The position numbers and the translations under genes were made by a program. From contig JAEOTZ010000033.1 in assembly GCA_016839585.1 (NCBI GenBank), positions 1 to 63,708 of the forward strand: a stretch of 63,708 bases of DNA. The letters are read 5' to 3'. Below the pieces are notes generated by a model, which had not been told where the DNA came from, did no database searches, and saw nothing but the letters and a program-made list of their open reading frames with translations. Shown here in pieces: positions 9,151 through 17,894 of this stretch. Position 1 is the first letter of the stretch. Each line of letters begins with the position of its first letter. The DNA comes from Promethearchaeota archaeon (GTDB lineage: Archaea; Asgardarchaeota; Lokiarchaeia; Sigyniarchaeales; SOKP01).

Positions 9151-9805
9151 TAATAACTCAAAAGGGTGTCTCTTAACTTCTGAAATAATAAGACTAATGA
9201 ATAATGATAAATTGAATAAAAGAATAATTATAGCCCCTTATTTACATGAAGAGCAAATTGGAAGAGATAGTGTTGATATTCGCTTATCTGGAGATCTTTA
9301 CGTTCCGTCAAAAATTAAAGCAAGCTATCTGAATCCTTTGGAACCAGAAAAATTTACTAAAAAATCTGAAAAAATAAGAAAACATTTAAAATTAGATTTT
9401 GGGGAATCTTTCACAATTCATCCAGGAGAGTTTATAATAGCAGAGTCTTTTGAATATATATGCCTTCCTAATAATGTAACAGCTAATTTACAAGGTAGGA
9501 GCTCTTGGGGTCGGTTGGGTTTAGTTGTGCATGCTACTGCGGGGATTGTACATCCTAGTTTTCACGGAATTCTTACATTCGAATTATCAAATCTTGGTCC
9601 TATTCCAATTAAACTATACCCTTTAATGCGAATAGCTCAGTTAGTGTTTTATTATGGAACTGGAGAAGGTTATGAAGAACTGAAAAAATCTCAATTCGAT
9701 TCTTCAATCATCTCCAAAATTCCTGATCCAAATTATGATTTTGATTATAAAGTATTAGCAGAAATAAGAAAGTATAGAAAAGAGCAATTAAGAAAAGATA
9801 AATAA
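9131..9805 (+). CDS. dCTP deaminase / dUTPase-fold protein
   Basis: 224 residues. The core matches the dCTP deaminase family: GRDSVDIRLSGDLYV, LQGRSSWGRLGLVVHATAG, VHPSFHGILTFELSN and a hydrophobic C-terminal strand. The Glu in LTFELSN aligns with the catalytic Glu of deaminases, and the RSSWGRLG segment with the phosphate-binding loop. A 20-residue Asn/Ser-rich start and a charged tail (EIRKYRKEQLRKDK) are added. Its place behind an unknown protease is not that of a housekeeping nucleotide enzyme. Stand-alone dCTP deaminases are known antiviral effectors, so a conflict role is plausible but inferred. Confidence 0.8.
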   Translation: MTNSTNNNNSKGCLLTSEIIRLMNNDKLNKRIIIAPYLHEEQIGRDSVDIRLSGDLYVPSKIKASYLNPLEPEKFTKKSEKIRKHLKLDFGESFTIHPGEFIIAESFEYICLPNNVTANLQGRSSWGRLGLVVHATAGIVHPSFHGILTFELSNLGPIPIKLYPLMRIAQLVFYYGTGEGYEELKKSQFDSSIISKIPDPNYDFDYKVLAEIRKYRKEQLRKDK

Positions 9806-10269
9806 TATCTACCCCCTGAATTCTAAATAATTAGATTAAAATCAAAATTCCTTTGATTTTATATAATTTTATAATGGTCTAAGAATTTTGATGGTTAAAA
9901 AATATCTTTTCTTTTATTTAAATTAATGAAATCCTTTATGTTAATTACTTCATTTAACTTACTTTATTTTAATTTTAGTAAAAATATTTTTATGGGAAAA
10001 AACAAAAATCAGAAAAACTTCTGAAAATAGTGATCATTTTGATGGCCTGTCTTTTCCTTTCATAATAAATTTACTTTTTATTTCACAATATGAGATGTCA
10101 TGTGATAAATCAAATGATTGATAATAATGCTTGTTCTTAGCAAATTTTAAAAGAAAAACATTAGATCATCTATATAAAATATCTAAATTTTCCTAATAAA
10201 AGCAGGTAAACCTGCCAACGCCCTGGATTTTTTCAGTCTTGATTTGATCGTTTTATATAAGAAATTTTT
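9806..10269. other. gene-free AT-rich spacer with a hairpin
   Basis: No convincing ORF. The only structure is a perfect hairpin GCAGG-TAAA-CCTGC at 10202-10215, followed by CCCTGGATTTTT at 10221-10232. The latter recurs at two other places in the window (see repeats). Confidence 0.5.
10221..10232 (+). repeat. CCCTGGATTTTT element, copy 1
   Basis: This 12-mer follows a hairpin (10202-10215). It recurs at 15067 on the plus strand and at 28673-28654 on the minus strand; those two copies agree over 20 nt. Confidence 0.45.
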
Positions 10270-10518
10270 TTATAACTCATTTTCTAATAAGTTCTTCTTC
10301 TCTTCATCATTAAATACGTCAATAAAACCTCCTAACTCCTGCCGAGACAGCATGTTCTCATCATCGACAACGCCAAAAAACTCTTTATCAAAATCTAAAT
10401 TACATTTAGGACAATGGATAAAATCATCAAAATCTATGATTTTTTCATTTTTACATCGAGGACAGTAATATTTCTTTTTCTTATTCGCCTTAGTCATTTT
10501 TTTATAGTTTTTATACAT
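10270..10518 (-). CDS. small zinc-ribbon protein (paralogue of the one at 29283)
   Basis: 82 residues: a lysine-rich start, a zinc ribbon made of CPRC and CPKC 16 residues apart, then an acidic helical tail. The pattern CPRC-x-K...CxxCxLxFxKEF....DENxL...ExxGF is shared with the protein at 29283-29567, so the two form a family. Zinc binding is likely; nucleic-acid or protein binding cannot be decided. Start at 10518 or 10497. Confidence 0.6.
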   Translation of the reverse strand: MYKNYKKMTKANKKKKYYCPRCKNEKIIDFDDFIHCPKCNLDFDKEFFGVVDDENMLSRQELGGFIDVFNDEEKKNLLENEL

Positions 10519-10704
10519 TTATGAGCCTATTATTTCTCTATCACATTTCTAATTTTGAAATCCTATTAGAATTGAAATTTGGATTTATTAATGTCCTAAT
10601 TTTGATTATTGAATAAAATTCTATTTTTTATGTATTTATAGATTTTGTCCTAGTACATGTCCTAATGCATTAATCTTAAATTAAAAAAAATCAGTTTTAA
10701 AAGT

Positions 10705-12396
10705 ATGGCAAAAATTAATATTATCCCTGAAAAAATCCCTAATCAATTCATAGAAAGAAACCAATATGAAGATATCATCCTTTATGCTTTATCCCTTTAT
10801 GGTCCACTGAAACGTGAGGAATTTATAAATAATAAAGATAAGGGCATAATCAACAGAATGAACAAAAACACATTTCATAAATGGGCAAAAAAATTAAAAA
10901 ATAAGAATTATATAAATGTCTCTCGTGAAGGGAAGTATAGTATTTACATAATCACTAATTTAGGAGTAAAAGAGTTAGTAAAACGATTGAAATCATATAA
11001 TCTAGATATAAAAACTATTCTAAATTTAGAGCGGAAATCAATATCTAAAATAGTCAATTTGAATATTCAGTTTTTTAGAAATTTCGAAATAGAAAATGAA
11101 GATATTATGATTGAGTTTCTCAAACTTAAAAATGAAATAACAAGGGATAGATTAAAAAACTTTTCTGAAGAAAAATTTAATAGAGCAATCTTATACCTAA
11201 CCCTAAACCACCCTAAATTTTATGATTCTTATGGGCTCGTGAATATTTCAATTGATGATTTTATTAATAAATATGGTAGTGATATTTTATCAAAAGATGA
11301 ATTAAAATGGTTTCTTCACAGGATTAGTATGAAAAAAATTACAGAGATCTCATTCTACAAATTAAAGCTAGTAGAGAGGGGAATAAATTTATATTTTAGG
11401 TCAAGTGAGGTATTTGGTAACATTTTTGAAAAGTCTATTCAGTCAATACTTAGAGAGCATTATTACTTACAACATATACACAAAAATAAATTCCAAGAAC
11501 TCATTATTAATGAAGTATGTGAAGAAATTACAACTGATCTTATTAATAAATATAAATTTTTTCATAAAGACCTTGAACCCGCTTTATATGATACAATAAA
11601 ATATTATTTATTAACACTCTTAAAAGATCTTAAAAGAAAAGCGTTAATAAAGAGTTTTGACTTATATGAAATTCCCACTCTAATTTTAACATCTAAAATT
11701 TTCGATTTTGAAAGGTTGGATTATTTACAAAAAAGAACTTTATTCCATATTGAGGAAGCATATAATGCTAAATTACCCATTGACTATCGGGATAATATTA
11801 AGTATGCCAATAAATTCATTAAAAAAGCTTTAGATTTTAATAGAAATAATTTGTATAATTATGCCTTAAAAGCACAAATTTTACATCTTACAGGGGATTA
11901 TAATGGAGCATTAGAAACAATACATAAAGCTATTGAATTAGATCCTCAGGAAGCGAATTATTATTCAGATTACGCATTTTTTTTAAACTGGCAAAATAAA
12001 TACGAGGAAGCCTTAAATGCAATAAATAAAGCTATTGAATTAGAACCATATAATGCAGAACACTATTCAGATTTGTCAAGCATTTTCTGGTCTTTAAATC
12101 AACATGAACAAGCTTTAGAGGCTATAAATTTAGCTATAAAAAAAAACGTTCATAATATTAAGTATTATATAAAAAAGGCAAATTGTATAGCCTATGATTT
12201 ACATAGTTATAAAAATGCATTGATGGTGTTAGAAAATGCATTCCATCTTAAACCTAAAAAATTAGAGCTTCTTGAAATTTATAAAACCAAAGCAGGAATT
12301 TTGCTTAGTATGAAGGACCATGAAGCTGCACTCAAAATAATTAGAAAAACAAGACGTCTATATCCCAATAAAGAGATTTACCCAAATATACATTAA
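10705..12396 (+). CDS. winged-helix N-terminus fused to TPR repeats
   Basis: 563 residues. Residues about 15-95 read as a winged helix (YALSLYGPLKREEF, HKWAKKLKNKNYINVSREGK). The middle 250 residues are helical without a recognised domain. Residues about 355-550 contain four to five TPR units with the spacing A--A--L--DP--A (for example ALETIHKAIELDP and ALNAINKAIELEP). Such wHTH-TPR proteins recur in Lokiarchaeal genomes and are presumed regulators that sense a partner through the TPRs. No clear operon partner. Confidence 0.7.
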   Translation: MAKINIIPEKIPNQFIERNQYEDIILYALSLYGPLKREEFINNKDKGIINRMNKNTFHKWAKKLKNKNYINVSREGKYSIYIITNLGVKELVKRLKSYNLDIKTILNLERKSISKIVNLNIQFFRNFEIENEDIMIEFLKLKNEITRDRLKNFSEEKFNRAILYLTLNHPKFYDSYGLVNISIDDFINKYGSDILSKDELKWFLHRISMKKITEISFYKLKLVERGINLYFRSSEVFGNIFEKSIQSILREHYYLQHIHKNKFQELIINEVCEEITTDLINKYKFFHKDLEPALYDTIKYYLLTLLKDLKRKALIKSFDLYEIPTLILTSKIFDFERLDYLQKRTLFHIEEAYNAKLPIDYRDNIKYANKFIKKALDFNRNNLYNYALKAQILHLTGDYNGALETIHKAIELDPQEANYYSDYAFFLNWQNKYEEALNAINKAIELEPYNAEHYSDLSSIFWSLNQHEQALEAINLAIKKNVHNIKYYIKKANCIAYDLHSYKNALMVLENAFHLKPKKLELLEIYKTKAGILLSMKDHEAALKIIRKTRRLYPNKEIYPNIH

Positions 12397-12671
12397 AACC
12401 GTATTATTATCTGCCATTCAAAGCAATATTGGCAAAAGTTCAAAATTTTTCTTTATACATTTCCTTTAAGCAGTCTTCATACTTTTATGCTGCATAGTCC
12501 GACGCACTGGAAATATTAAAAAAAAAGTGTATTGTTATAATGATCATTATTAGTGCGGATGTATTTATGATGAAATGAGAGATTAGCATTATCTACACCA
12601 ATAAATAACTAAAGTATAAATTGAGAAGATTATTTCAAAAATTTAAATTAAATCCAAATGGAATATACTAT

Positions 12672-13583
12672 TTATTTTGTCGTTTCTGCTAATTTTAATA
12701 ATATTTTGTAGTATTTTCGTAAAGTAGGTTCAGTTACTTTTATTGCAATTGATATTTCTCTCTGAGATCTATGTTCTCCTTCTAATAGGCAAGCAGTGTA
12801 GATAGCTGCTCCTGCTATTCCAATAGGAGATTTACCAATAAGAAATCCATTTTTCTCCGCTAATTTCAATAATTCAGATGCTCGATTTTGAACTTTTCCC
12901 GAAATATTTAACTCTGCACAAAATCTAGCAACATAAATTATTGGTGAAGGCACTCCAATTTTTATGTCTAATTCTTTTGAGAGCAATCTAGAATATTTAG
13001 AGATTTTATTTTTTTGGATTGGTAATAGATCATTAAAATCATCAAAAGTCTTAGGAATATTATAAGATTTCCAAGAGATATAAATTGCTGCTAATAATAA
13101 TGCTTCAATAGATCTTCCTGCAGTTAATTTTTTATTAACAGCTTTCCTAAGGATATAAGCTGTCAATATTTTAGAATCTTTTGACATTTTTAACTGTGAA
13201 GCTAATCGATCTAATTGACTCATAGCATAAGCAAAATTTTTTTCTGCAGATTTAATCCTTCGAGTTCTTGTGTGCCATTTCCGTAAACGATGAAAATCTG
13301 ACATAGTTTGAGGGTTGATAGACTTCCCAAAAGCATCTCTATTTTTCCGATCTATTGTAGTACTTAATCCTTTATCATATAAAGTAAAGTTTATTGGGGG
13401 ACCTACTCTAATTTTATGTTTTGCTTCTTCAGAGGTAAATGCTCGCCATTCGGGACCAAGATCTATAATTCGCTGCCATAATACCAATCCGCATACATTA
13501 CAGACAATCTCACCCCGAATATTATCTGAAATTAGAACATTATTCCCACATTCTGGACATGTTTCTATTTTTCTCTTTACCAT
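12672..13583 (-). CDS. tfb: transcription initiation factor IIB (TFB)
   Basis: 303 residues. The N-terminal zinc ribbon is CPECGNN...CNVCGLV, followed by the B-reader/linker region (RIIDLGPEWRAFTSEE) and two cyclin folds, the second ending YTACLLEGEHRSQREISIAI with its DNA-binding helix-turn-helix. TFB recruits RNA polymerase to TBP-bound promoters and reads the BRE. Archaea often have several paralogues; whether this copy is general or specialised cannot be told. A 47-codon gene lies just upstream on the same strand. Confidence 0.92.
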   Translation of the reverse strand: MVKRKIETCPECGNNVLISDNIRGEIVCNVCGLVLWQRIIDLGPEWRAFTSEEAKHKIRVGPPINFTLYDKGLSTTIDRKNRDAFGKSINPQTMSDFHRLRKWHTRTRRIKSAEKNFAYAMSQLDRLASQLKMSKDSKILTAYILRKAVNKKLTAGRSIEALLLAAIYISWKSYNIPKTFDDFNDLLPIQKNKISKYSRLLSKELDIKIGVPSPIIYVARFCAELNISGKVQNRASELLKLAEKNGFLIGKSPIGIAGAAIYTACLLEGEHRSQREISIAIKVTEPTLRKYYKILLKLAETTK

Positions 13584-13625
13584 TCTTTTATATTCAATGA
13601 CTTTTGCATGAATTTTTTTAAATAT

Positions 13626-13769
13626 TTAACTTTCAAATAAAAATTTAAGAGTTTCATTTATCAGAGGACTAATTATATCAAAAAGATCAAATTTCGTATT
13701 TTGCTGATTTCTGCTCGTATTATCGTCTCCTTGCCAGAGTTTAATTTCACTCTCTATTATAATGGGCAT
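13626..13769 (-). CDS. 47-residue protein upstream of TFB
   Basis: ATG at 13769 to TAA at 13626, beginning MPIIIESEIKLWQGDDN. It is separated from the TFB start by 42 nt on the same strand and could be cotranscribed. Not recognised; acidic, no cysteines. Confidence 0.4.
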   Translation of the reverse strand: MPIIIESEIKLWQGDDNTSRNQQNTKFDLFDIISPLINETLKFLFES

Positions 13770-13987
13770 TCTTTTTAAACCTCTTTTTAAATCTTTTATA
13801 GATTATATATATCTGAATTATGAAGATTTGTTAATATCATAAATTTGTAAAAATTAAGATTTAAAAAGCCAATTAAAAATATGGAATTTCTGAGAAGAGA
13901 AATGCTTCTCTACTATAATTTTATCTTTTTTAATTTTTTTCCAAGGAAAATAAATATGTTAATATATAATCATTTTCGTGATTTAAA

Positions 13988-14803
13988 ATGAAGTCACGAC
14001 AAATTCTTTCATTGATTATTTTCTTTAGCATTTTAGGAAGTCTATGCATTTGGTTTTTGTATTATCTTAATTTTAGGATTATAATTAAAACCATGACAAC
14101 TATTGAAGGGAGTTTTGTAGTATTATCGGTTATATTAACTAGGATGATTATTTTACTAGTAATGGTAATCATAATGTTCTATAAATGGCAGAAATTAGAA
14201 ACACAATATCTTGACGACATGAAATTCTTATTTGGATTATTTTTCTTGGGATTAGTATTTGGAAAAGCTATAGACCTTCTTTATAACCTTACATGGTTTG
14301 ACTTAAACACAGTTACTTTACTCAATATAGTAAAGGTTAGGTTTATTTTAGTCTTTTTTTATTTATCACCATTATTCTACGGACTTCTGGAAATTCTACT
14401 CGTTTGGATGGCAGGTCGAAAAGAAGAGAAAAAGAAAAATACAAAATTAAACAAGGATAGTTACCGAAAGAAACTAAGATCCACATTAACATTATATATA
14501 ATTGCAATAGAGTTTTTTATAATTATTATTGCTCCAAATTCCACCATAATAGGCATTCTTTTGCCATGTATGGTAATTCCAACTTTATTTTTATGCGTTT
14601 TACTCTTTTATTTAGCCCATAGACTTCAAAAACTCTCAGAAATCAAGCCTCTTGTTGTAATGATTGGATTCCTTACATATTTAATATCAAATATAACTAG
14701 ACCTTCACTGCAAAACATTTTAGGAGAAACACCTTTATACATTCTAATCAGTGAAATCTTTGATCTAATCAACTTTTTTGTAATCTTTGCTGGACTTCTT
14801 TAA
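13988..14803 (+). CDS. multi-pass membrane protein
   Basis: 271 residues with about seven hydrophobic segments and a basic cytoplasmic loop (GRKEEKKKNTKLNKDSYRKK) after the fourth. No catalytic motif seen. The layout resembles the seven-helix sensor-like proteins common in Lokiarchaea. It ends abruptly after a helix (FVIFAGLL), so it may have lost a soluble tail. Confidence 0.6.
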   Translation: MKSRQILSLIIFFSILGSLCIWFLYYLNFRIIIKTMTTIEGSFVVLSVILTRMIILLVMVIIMFYKWQKLETQYLDDMKFLFGLFFLGLVFGKAIDLLYNLTWFDLNTVTLLNIVKVRFILVFFYLSPLFYGLLEILLVWMAGRKEEKKKNTKLNKDSYRKKLRSTLTLYIIAIEFFIIIIAPNSTIIGILLPCMVIPTLFLCVLLFYLAHRLQKLSEIKPLVVMIGFLTYLISNITRPSLQNILGETPLYILISEIFDLINFFVIFAGLL

Positions 14804-15052
14804 AAGTAAATTTTATAGATATATTTTTCATTTTTTTTATTATTTAATATCCAATAAACCAAGAACAAAATATTTAACTTATTGTCTAGATAAGAAGCGT
14901 TGATAAACAAATCGAAATATTCTAAAATATATTTACGTCTTTAGATTATTTAAAGAAAAAGCTTTATCCTGAGTAATATTTCACAGAACTGTAAAATTTA
15001 TAAAATAGAAAAATCAACTATTATATTGGAACAAGGATAAAATTTTAACAAA

Positions 15053-15171
15053 GGCTCCTATCATCACCCTGGATTTTTGTCTTTTGTTAGTGTAAAAATT
15101 TACACTATGATTTCGCCCTCCTCTCCCTATTATATTTTTGACCTTATACTTAGGTCCTGATGACAGGAGCC
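15053..15171. repeat. 119-bp element with 14-bp terminal inverted repeats
   Basis: GGCTCCTATCATCA at the left end is matched by TGATGACAGGAGCC at the right (13 of 14 complementary). Inside are the 20-mer CCCTGGATTTTTGTCTTTTG (15067-15086, also at 28654-28673), a perfect hairpin AGTGTAAA-AA-TTTACACT, and GATTTCGCCCTC (15109-15120, also at 63635). It could be a MITE-like remnant or the gene of a structured RNA. No target-site duplication is evident. The surrounding 14804-15420 has no ORF. Confidence 0.5.
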
Positions 15172-15420
15172 ATCTTTTTACTCAAAGGAAAAAAATAAAA
15201 AATCGAATTTCATGATATTATTGAATTTTCAATTACTTAATCAAAGACTTAATTGTTATTTTAAACTGATTTTTGTCTAATAGATTAATTATACTTCTCA
15301 CTTTCTTTATTTAAATTACAATTAAAGTCAAAGTAAAGTTCATAAAGATCTTCGTAGTTTAAATGAAAAAATTTCAAACTAAATTATTATTGGCACCCTA
15401 GAAGAGAAAAAGAATAGGAT

Positions 15421-15858
15421 TCAACTTAATATTTTCATTAACTCTTGATTTAGCAATTTTATAATATTTTTAATGAATTGACTAATATTGATAAAAATTG
15501 ATTTAAAAGTATTTCTAAGATACAAAACAGGGGATATTTTTAATTTTGTCAGCTCTAGCATCTCATATTTTTCTTCAATTTTAAAAAAATTATTAGGAAA
15601 AACTTGTAGCTCAAGAGAATTGTATTTAACTACATAATCAACTTCATAAGAACCCCTTGAAATATAATTTTTATCAACATAATTTAAGAAATTATGATTG
15701 CATATTACCCCTTTCTCTATTGAAACGCTTATTAATCCGCTACGAGCTTTTAATGTCAAAATCTCAGATAATTCTAAATATTTTTGGGTTTTACATACAG
15801 GGCATACTAATAGGATTTCCTTAGGGTCAAAACTCTTATTTTTATGAATTGAAATCAT
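15421..15858 (-). CDS. uncharacterised protein with half zinc ribbon
   Basis: 145 residues. LLVCPVCKTQKYLEL near the N-terminus gives one CxxC. GLISVSIEKGVICNHNFLNYVDKNY follows, with a Cys-x-His that may complete a metal site. I have the impression this CPVCK...GVIC.H.F..FVDKNF pattern recurs in Lokiarchaeal proteins, but no function is known to me. The tail has an amphipathic helix. Confidence 0.55.
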   Translation of the reverse strand: MISIHKNKSFDPKEILLVCPVCKTQKYLELSEILTLKARSGLISVSIEKGVICNHNFLNYVDKNYISRGSYEVDYVVKYNSLELQVFPNNFFKIEEKYEMLELTKLKISPVLYLRNTFKSIFINISQFIKNIIKLLNQELMKILS

Positions 15859-17078
15859 AGTATATATTTAATTTCTTATTTAAGTTTTTAACAGAAAGAG
15901 GGTGGTGATTTGTTAATACATTTGTTAATTATTCAAAACATTATAATTATCCTAATGCCCAAGTTTACTTTTTTTTCCTAAATTAAAAAGATTCCATACC
16001 CGAAAAGTAAATATAGTAAAATAATTAAGAGATATTAGCAACTGGGATGTATCTATTACAAATCTATTTGGGTATGAATTTTCAAAGACTAATGAAGCAA
16101 GTAAAACTTGATTCACAATTCCCCGGTAACCGGCCACCTATTCCCCTAGATAGGTAAAAATCATTTTCATTAAAAATTAGGGGGCTTTAAATCCACACCT
16201 TACATAAAAATTAAAATATTTTCTTTGAACATGCCGACACAATCCTCAGATTTCAACACCCAATTATGAGGATGAGCTAGGTGACGATTTATTGGGTTGG
16301 TGAAAATCTTAAAGAAAGTTTTGTCGATATTTCATTATAATCAATGTATTAGCAGATCTGGTATAATTTTTCTGCAAAACCTATCATTTAAATACATCTA
16401 ATGTGCACAATATTATAAGAATAAAAATTTCAGTCTAATAATTTTTCAAATAATAATTAAAATAATAAATTGATGTCTTTTTTCGGTTATTTCTATGAAT
16501 TTAAAGCATGAAATCTTAGAAAATCTTCCCAATCCAAGATATATTGATAATCAGTCCATTCAATATGATTTGAATTAATTATTTTTTTTGACTAGTTTTT
16601 CCAAAATATTGAATTTAAAGCAGAGAAATTTTGAATTTAAAGCATCCAATCCAAGATATATTGTCTCTTTTTTTAATTGTATCTTAAAGTAACTGAATAA
16701 ATAATTGCTAATTTTAAGTGGCTACAAAACTTAGTAATAAGGTTTAAAAAATGATGAATAAGACATAAATGAAGATATTGATAGAATCAAAGTTATCTAT
16801 ATGCCTTAAATAACTCTATTTATTTCTAGTAGTTTTTTTACTAAACAAATTGTCTATTTTTCTTTTTATTAAATGAATTTATTTACTCTAATTAGATATA
16901 TTTTTCTTTGAATACAAATGATTTGCATTTTATTTATTAAATATGTAATAGATACTGATAAAAAATTTAATAATGTTTTTCAATTTATGTTTTATGACAA
17001 AAATATAATAAAATATTAAAAAGTTTTGAATAAATTTCACTATAAATCAAATTACAATGTTTTTACTTTATATAAGAA
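15859..17078. other. 1.2-kb gene-free stretch
   Basis: Only short, poorly coding frames are present. Visible structure: an imperfect inverted repeat around 16239-16313 (AGATTTCAACACCCAAT against ATTGGGTTGGTGAAAATCT), and the short repeats listed at 16497. A TATA-like TTTATATAA lies just before the gene at 17079. Confidence 0.5.
16497..16663 (+). repeat. short direct repeats GAATTTAAAGCA and AATCCAAGATATATTG
   Basis: GAATTTAAAGCA occurs at 16497, 16611 and 16633. AATCCAAGATATATTG occurs at 16531 and 16648. Spacing and flanks are irregular, so this looks like a partial local duplication, perhaps decayed sites of a transposed sequence. Confidence 0.55.
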
Positions 17079-17894
17079 ATGCAGGTTCACGAGATTCGCA
17101 GGATAACAAATAAAATTAAAAGAAAATCGGAAATAGAGGCATTTATAGAATCAGAATTATTTATAAAAGAATTTCCGTTAGATTTAAAAGAGATTATATT
17201 AAAACAGATTAATGAATCTTTCGAAAAATTAAAAAAATCTTTATTTCAAGCACTAAAAATTATTCTATTAAAGTATTCAAATCAAGATTTGATATCAAAA
17301 ACAGCAGAATTCTTTCAAAAACCAATAAGTCAGAAACCTAAGCCTAAAAAAATATTTTTAACTGAGAAAGAAATTGATGATTTTGAACAATTAAAATCTG
17401 ATTTAAATGATTTTTTTTTAACAATAAAAGATTCATATGCACTTAAAGATCATCTAATTATCGGTTGGAATGAATTCTGTGTTAATCAAGGAATAACTCG
17501 TGAGATTCCTTTAAATCCAAAAATCATAAATATTTTTAAACTAAATGAAATTCCAGAAGAAGAATTCGATTCCCCAACTTACAACATTTTAGATCCAATT
17601 TATAATTTTTTTAATATTCTTGATAAAGAGGATATTGCGAGTTTATTAATTGGAAATTCAGTTTGGAAATTATCAATTGATTATTTTAATAAAATAACTC
17701 GTTATAAGGTTATGCCTCATAATGGAGCATTAATAATACTAACTTACTATGAAGGAATATTAGTAGTTATGAAAACATTGAGAATCTGTAAAAACATTCA
17801 AGATGTTAATACTTTAGCAAAAACATATTATAATATTTCACAATATGAAGAATGTATTAATTTTATAATAGAACCTTGGAGGGAGATATTTTAA
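17079..17894 (+). CDS. uncharacterised helical protein, gene 1 of the helicase operon
   Basis: 271 residues, not recognised. Strongly charged, helical N-terminal 90 residues, a QKPKPKK linker, then a mixed alpha/beta second half. Its stop overlaps the next gene as TAATG. A Shine-Dalgarno GGAGGGAG for the next gene is embedded in its last codons, so the two are translationally coupled. Confidence 0.65.
   Translation: MQVHEIRRITNKIKRKSEIEAFIESELFIKEFPLDLKEIILKQINESFEKLKKSLFQALKIILLKYSNQDLISKTAEFFQKPISQKPKPKKIFLTEKEIDDFEQLKSDLNDFFLTIKDSYALKDHLIIGWNEFCVNQGITREIPLNPKIINIFKLNEIPEEEFDSPTYNILDPIYNFFNILDKEDIASLLIGNSVWKLSIDYFNKITRYKVMPHNGALIILTYYEGILVVMKTLRICKNIQDVNTLAKTYYNISQYEECINFIIEPWREIF

Noticed and set aside
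10244-10468. Plus-strand frame over the zinc-ribbon gene
   Set aside because: Antisense shadow; the minus strand encodes the CxxC ribbon that has a paralogue.
15952-16137. 61-codon minus-strand frame
   Set aside because: No ribosome-binding site, weak coding composition, isolated in a gene-free stretch.
16497-16663. Possible CRISPR array
   Set aside because: The repeated 12-mers and 16-mers have irregular spacing, there are only two or three copies, and no cas gene is nearby.
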